DNA of 64,000 nt. Source: Pseudodesulfovibrio portus. GTDB taxonomy: Bacteria; Desulfobacterota; Desulfovibrionia; Desulfovibrionales; Desulfovibrionaceae. A program made the translations under genes and the position numbers. The notes beneath the pieces are model-generated. The model was not told the origin of the DNA, made no database searches, and was given only the letters and a program-made list of their open reading frames with translations. How positions within the stretch are numbered: position 1 is the stretch's first letter; the number at the start of each line of letters is the position of its first letter. Positions 57,612 to 64,000 of this stretch are shown piece after piece. Where the stretch lies: the NCBI RefSeq assembly GCF_026000375.1, contig NZ_AP026708.1, positions 1,490,501 through 1,554,500 on the forward strand, in the 5' to 3' direction.

Positions 57612-60194
57612 TCAGGACGGTTGCTTGGTCCCCTCCAGGAGCTTGTCCACATCCTCGACGCTCATGGGTTTGAAAAAGAAATATCCCTGCACGAACCGGC
57701 ACCCTTCCTCTTCCAGGAAGGCCAGCTGTTCAGCCGTTTCCACGCCCTCGGCAACGATCTTGAGCCCCATGGACTCGCCGAGGGAGAACACCGTGCGCAC
57801 GATGGCCTGGCTGTCCGCGTTGACATCCACGGCGTCGATGAAGCTCCTGTCCACCTTGACCACGTCGATGGGGAACCGCTGCAGGTAGGACAGGGACGAA
57901 TATCCGGTGCCGAAATCGTCGATGCAGATGCGCACGCCCACGTCCTTGAGTTGCTGCAGCATGTCCTCGGCCATGGACGGGTTGTCCATGAGCGCGGACT
58001 CCGTGATCTCCAGGAACAGGGACTCCGCACCCAGCCCGGAGGTCTCCATGGCCTTGGCCACCTGGCCGACCAGCATGGACTGGCCGAAATGCTTGCCGGA
58101 AATATTGATGTTGATGGTCAGCTCCTCGCCGGACTCGACCCCGAGCATGTCCTGCCACCGCTTGACCTGGGTGCAGGCCTCCTTGAGCACCATGTTGTCG
58201 ATGGTGTAGATCAGGCCCGTGTCTTCGGCCAGGGAGATGAAATCCGTCGGTCCGATGATGCCGTGATCCGGATGCCGCCACCGGACCAGCGCCTCGAAGC
58301 CGCACACCTTGCGGCTCTCCAGGTTGACGATGGGCTGGTAGGCCACCTCGAACTCGTGCAGGTCCACGGCCCGGCGCAGGTCCGTTTCCAGGGCCATGAG
58401 CTCCAGGGCCTGGTCGTGCATCTTCTTGTTGAACACCTTGAACCGGGACTTGCCCAGCTCCTTGGCCCGGTACATGGCCGTGTCGGCGTCCCGGAGCAGG
58501 GCCTCGGGCCGGTCGTAGCCGTCGGTCTTGAGCACGATGCCCAGCGAGGCGGAGGTGAAGACCTCGTTGCCGCCGATGTTGAACGGCTGGCGCACGCCTT
58601 CCAGGATGCGTCGGGCGATGGTGATGGCGTCCTTGGGTGCGGAGATCTCTTCCTGGAGGATGGCGAACTCGTCGCCGCCGAACCGGGCGATGGTGTCCAC
58701 GGACCGGCCGCACCCTTCCAGCACCCTGGCCACGCCCCGGAGAAGCTCGTCGCCCGCGTCGTGGCCGAGGGAATCGTTGACCACCTTGAACCGGTCCAGG
58801 TCCATGTACAGGACCGCGAACATGTGCTTGCGCCGCCGGGCGCGCTCCATGGCCATGCGCAGGTGGTCCAGGAACAGGGCCCGGTTGGGCAGCCCTGTCA
58901 ACGGATCGTGGAAGGCCTGGCGCTTGAGCTGATCCTCGGCCTTCTTGCGCATGGTGATGTCCTCGATGGACCCCTCGAAGCAGACGATCTTGCCGGTGTC
59001 GTCCACGATCCGGCGCACGTTCTCGGAAATCCAGATGATGCGACCGTCGCGCTTGCGCACCTTGGACACGAAATTCTTGACCTGGTCCCGCTCTTCCAGG
59101 AGTTCGAGGAAATCCTTGCGCCGGTTGGGGTCCACGTACATCTGGGTGCCGATGTCGTAGATGGAACTCATCAGTTCCTCGGGCGATTTGTAGCCGAGGA
59201 TGCGGGCCAGTGCCGGGTTGGTATCCTGGAAACGGCCGCTGGGCGACGACTGGTAGATGCCTTCCACCGCGTTCTCGAAGATGGTCCGGTACTTCTTCTC
59301 GGCCTTGCGCAGGGCGTCGCCGATGACCTTTCTCTCGGCGATCTCGATCTTGAGCTGGGTGTTGGTGCGCATCAACTCGGACGTCCGCTCCTCCACCTTC
59401 TGCTGGAGCTCGTCGCGCGCCTCCTTGAGTTCCCGGGTTTTTTTCAGGACCCTGTCCTCCAGGCTGGTCACCAGGTCGGATATCTGGCCGGTCATGGCAC
59501 TCATGGCCTTGGCCAGCTGCCCCACCTCATCGTCGGAGGTGATCACCGGCACGTTGCTGAAGTCCTTGACCGCCACCCGGCCCGCGTATTCGGAAAGCTG
59601 CGTCAACGGCTTGGAAATATTCATGATGAACAAGAACACGAGCAGCACGCTGCCGCCGAAGAGAATCAGCATGATGATCTGCTGCTCCACCAGCGCCTCA
59701 TGGATGTTGCGGGTGATCTCGGTCATGTCCATGCCTATGTGCACGTACCCGGCCAGCCCGCTCAGGATGGGGCTTGAGACGTGCAGGTACGTCCTGCCGC
59801 CCAGCGAGATCTCCCGCATCAGGTGCTCTTCGTTGACCACCCCGTCCCCGCTCGGCAGCGTGACCAGCAACTTGCCGATCTCGGGCGGCACGTCCGGGAG
59901 GAAGGTGTGGGACAGCGTTTCCCCGTTCTCGTCCACCACCAGCACGTATGAGACGGCAGCAATGCCGAGGTACTGGTCTATCCGCGCCTGGACCGATCCG
60001 GCATCCCGGCTGAGGATGGTGGCTATGTCGGATTCGGCGACGCTCCGGGCCAGGGCCAGGGCCTTGGATTCGTATTCCCTGGTCATTTCCCTGCGCAGAC
60101 GGTTGCCGAAGGTCACCGAGGTGACCACGGCGATGACGCCGAAGATGACCGTCATGAAGAAAAGCGGCTTGAGAAGGAGCCTGGGAGCCTTCAT
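57612..60194 (-). CDS. Membrane PAS-GGDEF-EAL protein
   Basis: An 860-residue c-di-GMP enzyme. Order: TM1 (~11-30); periplasmic sensor (~31-170); TM2 (~172-193); HAMP (~190-245); coiled coil; PAS (~300-415); GGDEF (RFGGDEF near 505); EAL (CGFEALVRW near 635). GGDEF has the intact signature and EAL the E-A-L motif with NINISGKHF and DDFGTGYSSLSYL, so both activities look possible. The first gene in the operon is a periplasmic binding protein whose stop overlaps this start (ATGA), so ligand binding probably controls it. Confidence 0.92.
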   Translation of the reverse strand: MKAPRLLLKPLFFMTVIFGVIAVVTSVTFGNRLRREMTREYESKALALARSVAESDIATILSRDAGSVQARIDQYLGIAAVSYVLVVDENGETLSHTFLPDVPPEIGKLLVTLPSGDGVVNEEHLMREISLGGRTYLHVSSPILSGLAGYVHIGMDMTEITRNIHEALVEQQIIMLILFGGSVLLVFLFIMNISKPLTQLSEYAGRVAVKDFSNVPVITSDDEVGQLAKAMSAMTGQISDLVTSLEDRVLKKTRELKEARDELQQKVEERTSELMRTNTQLKIEIAERKVIGDALRKAEKKYRTIFENAVEGIYQSSPSGRFQDTNPALARILGYKSPEELMSSIYDIGTQMYVDPNRRKDFLELLEERDQVKNFVSKVRKRDGRIIWISENVRRIVDDTGKIVCFEGSIEDITMRKKAEDQLKRQAFHDPLTGLPNRALFLDHLRMAMERARRRKHMFAVLYMDLDRFKVVNDSLGHDAGDELLRGVARVLEGCGRSVDTIARFGGDEFAILQEEISAPKDAITIARRILEGVRQPFNIGGNEVFTSASLGIVLKTDGYDRPEALLRDADTAMYRAKELGKSRFKVFNKKMHDQALELMALETDLRRAVDLHEFEVAYQPIVNLESRKVCGFEALVRWRHPDHGIIGPTDFISLAEDTGLIYTIDNMVLKEACTQVKRWQDMLGVESGEELTININISGKHFGQSMLVGQVAKAMETSGLGAESLFLEITESALMDNPSMAEDMLQQLKDVGVRICIDDFGTGYSSLSYLQRFPIDVVKVDRSFIDAVDVNADSQAIVRTVFSLGESMGLKIVAEGVETAEQLAFLEEEGCRFVQGYFFFKPMSVEDVDKLLEGTKQPS

Positions 60195-61441
60195 TTACGC
60201 CACCTTTCCCAGTTGGTGAAGGTGTTGAAGATGCCGTCGGACACGGTGGTGAAGTACACGGCGGAAAGCCCCTGGCGGCGCTCGCCCCCGAAATCGACGT
60301 GGTGGCCTATGCCTAGGTCGAAGTTGCGCAGGGACTCCATGATCTCGGGTATGCGCTCCTTGGACGGATAGTCGGACATGCGCTTGACCATTTCGGCCAG
60401 CAGCACGCCGTTGAGAAAACCTTCGAAGCTGACATAGCTGAACCGGCGCGGCTTGCATCCCTCGGTCTGAGTCATGGGAACACCCTTGTAGTTGCCCATG
60501 ATTTCCCGATACCGCCGGACTCCGGGATAATTGAGGTCCGAATAGCTCGGCACCACCTGCGTGTGGATCAGGTCCCCGGTATAATCGTATCCATCCCTTT
60601 TGCTCTGCTCGGTGAGCAGTTCGAGCATCTTGTCACTGTCGCAGAATGACAGTCCGGCGATGGGGCCCTTGAACCCGCTCCGTCGCGCATCGCGGACAAA
60701 GGCCCCCTGCGACGCATAGGTGCCGATGACGATGATGGCGTCCACATCCTTGATCGTGATGTGCTCCACCTCTTCGGTGAAGTCCTGATCAAAGGACGCG
60801 CCGCGCCTGTAGGCGGCCTCGCCCACGATCTCCAGCCCGTAGCGGTCGAGGGCGCGTTTTACCCCGTCCCACCCGGTCCTCCCGTAGGCGTCGCTCTGGT
60901 AGAAGACCCCGATCCGGCTCCTGCCGATGGAGAGCAGGTTGTCCACCAGACCGGACGTCTCGTCGAAATAGGAGGCGCGGAGATTGTAGACGTATTTGCC
61001 GAAAGGCTCGGACCTCAAAGGCTGTGCCCCGGTAAAGGGGAACAGCATGTATATGTGCCTGTCCTCGAATTTCTGGAGCAGGGGGAGGACGCGCGTGGTG
61101 GTCGGAGTGCCCACGTAGGAACACAGGGCAAAGACCTTGTCCTGCTCGATGAAGCGGATGGTATTCTGAAAACAGGGGACCGGATTGTAGCCGTCATTGG
61201 CCGGAAGGATGCGGATGGTCCAGCCGTCGGCACCGCCCGAACTGTTGAAATGATCGAGGTAGGCCATCATCCCCCGGTAGAACTCCATGCCGAGTTCCCC
61301 ATTGGCTCCCGTGAATGCGGCGGACATGCCGAAAAGCAGCTCCTTGCTTTCCTGTGCCCTCGCCGGACGCCAGGAGAGAGCCAGGCACGCGACCAGGGTC
61401 ACGGCCACTACGGCAAGCGCTGTTTTCCTTTTCATATCCAC
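60191..61441 (-). CDS. Periplasmic ligand-binding protein (LivJ-like, type 1)
   Basis: A 416-residue exported protein of the branched-chain amino-acid/amide-binding family. The signal peptide (about residues 1-29, LALSWRPARA) precedes LLFGMSAAFTGANGELGMEFYRGMMAYLDHFNSSGG and IGVFYQSDAYGRTGWDGVKRAL. No permease genes are near, and its stop overlaps the GGDEF-EAL start, so I infer a receptor role and not uptake. The start is a GTG at 61441 with GAGG 5 bases upstream; an ATG at 61435 is the alternative. Confidence 0.85.
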   Translation of the reverse strand: MDMKRKTALAVVAVTLVACLALSWRPARAQESKELLFGMSAAFTGANGELGMEFYRGMMAYLDHFNSSGGADGWTIRILPANDGYNPVPCFQNTIRFIEQDKVFALCSYVGTPTTTRVLPLLQKFEDRHIYMLFPFTGAQPLRSEPFGKYVYNLRASYFDETSGLVDNLLSIGRSRIGVFYQSDAYGRTGWDGVKRALDRYGLEIVGEAAYRRGASFDQDFTEEVEHITIKDVDAIIVIGTYASQGAFVRDARRSGFKGPIAGLSFCDSDKMLELLTEQSKRDGYDYTGDLIHTQVVPSYSDLNYPGVRRYREIMGNYKGVPMTQTEGCKPRRFSYVSFEGFLNGVLLAEMVKRMSDYPSKERIPEIMESLRNFDLGIGHHVDFGGERRQGLSAVYFTTVSDGIFNTFTNWERWRK

Positions 61442-61480
61442 GGATACCTCATGCCATTGCAGGCATAAAAGTGCAACCTG

Positions 61481-61513
61481 AAGACCGTGTTCCGGGCCTA
61501 GCCGAACGGTCTT
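61481..61513 (-). terminator. Weak hairpin after the phosphoesterase gene
   Basis: AAGACCGT (61481-61488) and ACGGTCTT (61506-61513) form an 8-bp stem, 45 bp past the phosphoesterase stop. The T-run is weak. Confidence 0.4.
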
Positions 61514-61558
61514 TCCGCCCAGACCCCTGCAACAATCGAAAATGGAACTCGAAACCGA

Positions 61559-62053
61559 CTATGGGAATGGAAGCTGGGCCGCGTCGATAAATTCGCAACG
61601 CATGTCGCCACCGTCGCCGATGGTTATCACCGCCAGGGAACCCGATTCGCCGAGGGAACCGGGATTGCAGAGCCGAACGCCCTCGACCACTGACCAGTCG
61701 CGGGCATGGGTGTGGCCGTAGCAGACCAGATCGAACTCCGGCCCGAACGCCTGGGCCACCTTGACCGGCACCTGTGAGCGCGGACCCCAGCCATGGGTGA
61801 CGCCGAGCATGAGGCCGCCGACCCTGGCCGTGACCATGGGCTCAAGCTGATCCACCAGCTGCGGGTCCCAGTCGCAGTTGCCGCGCACGCAGATGAAGTT
61901 GTCATGCTGCATGAAAAAGGACCACGCCGCAAAGGACGTGATGTCGCCGCAATGGACGAGCACATCCGCCGGGGCGAGCCACGTCGAATAGACCCGGTCA
62001 AGCCAGGAAGGCGGAGTCCCCATGTGGGTATCCGAAATGACGGCGATTTTCAT
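61559..62053 (-). CDS. YfcE/MJ0936-family metallophosphoesterase
   Basis: A 164-residue calcineurin-like phosphoesterase. Metal-binding blocks are AVISDTHMG, VLVHCGDIT, VRGNCDWD, THGWG and YGHTHARDW, followed by NPGS. It probably hydrolyses a phosphodiester; the physiological substrate is unknown. It is 15 bp from mlaA on the same strand and may belong to that operon. Confidence 0.92.
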   Translation of the reverse strand: MKIAVISDTHMGTPPSWLDRVYSTWLAPADVLVHCGDITSFAAWSFFMQHDNFICVRGNCDWDPQLVDQLEPMVTARVGGLMLGVTHGWGPRSQVPVKVAQAFGPEFDLVCYGHTHARDWSVVEGVRLCNPGSLGESGSLAVITIGDGGDMRCEFIDAAQLPFP

Positions 62054-62068
62054 TGCGGGGAAAGACCG

Positions 62069-62887
62069 CTACTCGGTGACCTTCTTGGCCCGGTAGCGGA
62101 TATATGCGTCGCGAACGGCCGCGTACTTGTCCACAGCACCCTCGGTCAAGGTCTCGTACTCGTTGCCATCGAGCTCCAGGGAGAGCGCGTTGACGTTCTT
62201 GTAGGACTTGACGGCGATCATCTCCACGAGGGTCAGGTCGGCGTAGGTCAGGGGATCACAGAAGTAGTCGCCCACGAAACCGACGGTCTCGCGGATGGAA
62301 CTGGGTCCCAGCAGGGGCCAGACCAGGTAAATGCCGTGACCGAACCCGGCCTTGCCCAGCGTCTGACCGAAGCCGTCGGCGGTGGGCCGTTCCGGTTCCC
62401 AGTTATGGGGCATGTCGGCGGTGACGTCGCCCAGCCCGCCGAAGCCGAAAGCGGTGTTGGCAATGAACTTGGACACTTCCATGTAGGCGGCGTCGAACTT
62501 GCCGGTCAGCACGTTGTTGACGAAGCGGACAGGGAAAAGCAGGTTGGTGAAGAAGTTGTTGACCCAGGTGCGGGGCTGTTCCGGAATGATCCAGGCATAC
62601 CCGGAAGCCAGGGGCTTGAACAGGCCGTGGTACAGGCCGTCGTTGAAGAAGAACCAGGTCTTGTTCCAGTAGTACAGGGGATCGGCAATGGTCTCGATCT
62701 CGCCGTACTCGTCGTCGAAATTGTCAAAATCCGCCTCGCCGCCAATCTGGCCGGAAGAGAACTGGGCGACCTGCACGGGCTCCGCCTGGGCGTTGGCCGC
62801 AAAACAGGAACCCGCCGCTCCCAAAAGGAGAAAGACGGTCACCGCCACTGCTGCCAAACCACCGGACTTCTTATGTCTGATTCTCAC
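62069..62887 (-). CDS. mlaA: Phospholipid-binding lipoprotein MlaA (VacJ)
   Basis: MlaA removes phospholipids from the outer leaflet of the outer membrane in the Mla pathway. The protein has 272 residues, with an N-terminal signal (residues 1-~30, possible lipobox AAGSC). ADPLYYWNKTWFFFNDGLYHGLFKPLASGYAWIIPEQPRTWVNNFFTNLLFPVRFVNNVL, FGFGGLGDVTADM, GFGQTLGKAGFGHGIYLVWPLLGPSSIRETVGFVGDYFCDPLTY are family blocks. It overlaps mlaC by 4 bp. Confidence 0.95.
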   Translation of the reverse strand: MRIRHKKSGGLAAVAVTVFLLLGAAGSCFAANAQAEPVQVAQFSSGQIGGEADFDNFDDEYGEIETIADPLYYWNKTWFFFNDGLYHGLFKPLASGYAWIIPEQPRTWVNNFFTNLLFPVRFVNNVLTGKFDAAYMEVSKFIANTAFGFGGLGDVTADMPHNWEPERPTADGFGQTLGKAGFGHGIYLVWPLLGPSSIRETVGFVGDYFCDPLTYADLTLVEMIAVKSYKNVNALSLELDGNEYETLTEGAVDKYAAVRDAYIRYRAKKVTE

Positions 62888-63519
62888 GACGCCTGCTCTT
62901 CTTCCTGCTGTTGTCGGTCGATAATTTCTATCCGCTCACGTATAAGCTGCAACAAATCCTCGGGAGTGCCCTTGCTCAGCACCTCCGAAAACTGACTGCG
63001 ATAATTCATCACCAGGCTGACGCCCTCGGCGACGATATCATAGATCATCCACTTATCCTGGATGATCCTCAAACGGAATTCAACTACAATTTTCTTGTCT
63101 TTGTCAATGATTTCCGTGAGAACTTTCGCTTTATCGTCCTGAACAGCCTCTTTCTTGTACAGGACTTCCTGTCCTTCGTAGGCGGGAATGCGCTTCAGGT
63201 AGGACCGTTCGAGCAGCTTGATGAAGGCCTCTGTCAGGTCGGTCCGCATCTGCGGAGTCATGGACAGCCAGGGTCTGCCCACTGCGTATTTGGTGACCAG
63301 GCCGAAATCGATGTACTGCTCGGCCACGGCCCGGAGCCGGGCGATGGCATCCTCGTGGTTCTCCGGACTCAGGATGTCCGGATCGGAAAGCATGGCGATC
63401 AGCTTCTCCGTCCCTTCCTGAACCCTCTCCATGGGAGATTGATCCGCCAGGACCGGCGATGCAGCGCTGGAAAAAATGCAGACCAGCAACAGGGATAACA
63501 GTACTCTTCTCACCAACAT
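62884..63519 (-). CDS. mlaC: Mla pathway periplasmic protein MlaC
   Basis: MlaC shuttles phospholipids across the periplasm. The protein has 211 residues with a signal peptide (1-~25, PVLADQ). IDFGLVTKYAVGRPWLSMTPQMRTDLTEAFIKLLERSYLKRI and WMIYDIVAEGVSLVMNYRSQFSEVL are conserved. It lies 30 bp after mlaD and overlaps mlaA, so the order is mlaD-mlaC-mlaA, with mlaE and mlaF expected beyond the window edge. Confidence 0.95.
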   Translation of the reverse strand: MLVRRVLLSLLLVCIFSSAASPVLADQSPMERVQEGTEKLIAMLSDPDILSPENHEDAIARLRAVAEQYIDFGLVTKYAVGRPWLSMTPQMRTDLTEAFIKLLERSYLKRIPAYEGQEVLYKKEAVQDDKAKVLTEIIDKDKKIVVEFRLRIIQDKWMIYDIVAEGVSLVMNYRSQFSEVLSKGTPEDLLQLIRERIEIIDRQQQEEEQAS

Positions 63520-63549
63520 ATCGGCCCCTCAACCAACGTATAGCCTTTA

Positions 63550-63996
63550 TTACACTTCGCCGAAGGCGAACTTGCTTATCAAATCTTCCAGGTCAATGGC
63601 AGGCTGGGTGTCGAACAAAGTGTCGCCCGGCTTGACCGGCTCTCCCAGGCCGCCCGGAATGATCTTCACATACTTGTCTCCGATCAATCCATTAGTTTTT
63701 ACGGCCGCGATGGCGTCGTCGGTAAGCTTCACCTTCTTGAGGAGCATCATGGACACTTCCGCCACGCCCCGCTCCTGATTCAGGTCGACCTCGCTGACAA
63801 AACCTATTTCCACGCCGAACATCTGGACAGGAGCGTTCGCCTTGAGGCCGGATATATCAGAAAAGTTGGCTTTGACAAGATAATATTTATCCGAAAACAA
63901 CTGGACGTTTCCCAGCTTGACGCTCATGTAGACCACAGCCAGCAGCCCCATGATGACAAAAATCCCCACAGCGGTCTCTTTCTTCATCTTCAGCAT
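63550..63996 (-). CDS. mlaD: Mla pathway MCE-domain protein MlaD
   Basis: MlaD is the MCE-domain subunit of the MlaFEDB phospholipid transporter. The protein has 148 residues. The N-terminal helix (VGIFVIMGLLAVVYMSVKLG) anchors it in the inner membrane. ANFSDISGLKANAPVQMFGVEIGFVSEV and TNGLIGDKYVKIIPG form the MCE domain. The start at 63996 lies four bases from the window edge, so its SD cannot be checked; an ATG at 63987 is possible. Confidence 0.93.
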   Translation of the reverse strand: MLKMKKETAVGIFVIMGLLAVVYMSVKLGNVQLFSDKYYLVKANFSDISGLKANAPVQMFGVEIGFVSEVDLNQERGVAEVSMMLLKKVKLTDDAIAAVKTNGLIGDKYVKIIPGGLGEPVKPGDTLFDTQPAIDLEDLISKFAFGEV

Positions 63997-64000
63997 CGCT

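Noticed and set aside
1-64000. tRNA, rRNA, CRISPR arrays, prophage or IS transposase
   Set aside because: None was recognised by eye. Short tRNA genes could be missed without a covariance search.

Overview
The window is high-GC chromosomal DNA that most resembles a sulfate-reducing Desulfovibrionaceae bacterium, probably near Pseudodesulfovibrio. The main markers are a tetraheme cytochrome c3 gene next to corrinoid and haem-precursor genes, a siroheme decarboxylase subunit of the alternative haem pathway, a CobA-HemD fusion, a TrmD protein with an extra C-terminal RNA methyltransferase domain, and many singly placed cobalamin genes. The genus is inferred from gene content and not proven. I see no rRNA, tRNA, CRISPR array, prophage or insertion sequence.

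Layout. 1-342: edge of a yefM-yoeB toxin-antitoxin operon with its operator. 383-5761 (minus): translation and export operon ffh-rpsP-khpA-rimM-trmD-rplS, then rnhB. 5975-12287: a membrane ferredoxin, a DksA-like protein with an aminotransferase, an SDR, and a lipoprotein-APH-selO operon. 12341-17861 (minus): a very acidic repeat protein, cytochrome c3, cbiH, cbiG, hemL and a siroheme decarboxylase subunit. 18004-24392: gpsA, a lipoprotein, an SDR/DUF2867 protein, cbiD, an STAS-like protein, a transaldolase and cbiET. 24405-33418: a solute-binding protein, a UMF1-type MFS carrier, AMMECR1, a PilZ/HD-GYP c-di-GMP pair, and a group of small cysteine-rich and Fe-S proteins with a GNAT-nitrilase fusion. 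33540-45112: cbiF, an exonuclease, purN, cobA-hemD, valS, a BPL_N protein, fapA and truA, interrupted by three intergenic copies of one structured repeat family. 45159-51114: a sensor kinase, a sigma-54-promoted small ORF, panB, a Gate-domain membrane protein, a 684-bp element with inverted ends, and dinB. 51236-64000: a periplasmic protein, a 57-aa Cys protein, fliJ/motE, cbiA, a TPR protein, nhaA, a periplasmic-binding plus GGDEF-EAL pair, a phosphoesterase and mlaD-mlaC-mlaA.

How it fits together. Seven corrin-ring genes (cobA-hemD, cbiF, cbiG, cbiH, cbiD, cbiET, cbiA) are scattered as singletons or pairs, while hemL and the siroheme decarboxylase subunit feed the haem needed by cytochrome c3. 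Several genes (the siroheme decarboxylase subunit, panB, truA, dinB) have a sigma-70-like promoter at fixed spacing, no Shine-Dalgarno sequence, and a predicted transcript start at or beside the ATG, so I suggest leaderless messages. The observation most worth testing is a near-consensus sigma-54 promoter (46981-46998) with two upstream palindromes. It drives a 62-codon ORF or small RNA that ends at a hairpin. The dispersed repeat elements and the 684-bp element come next.
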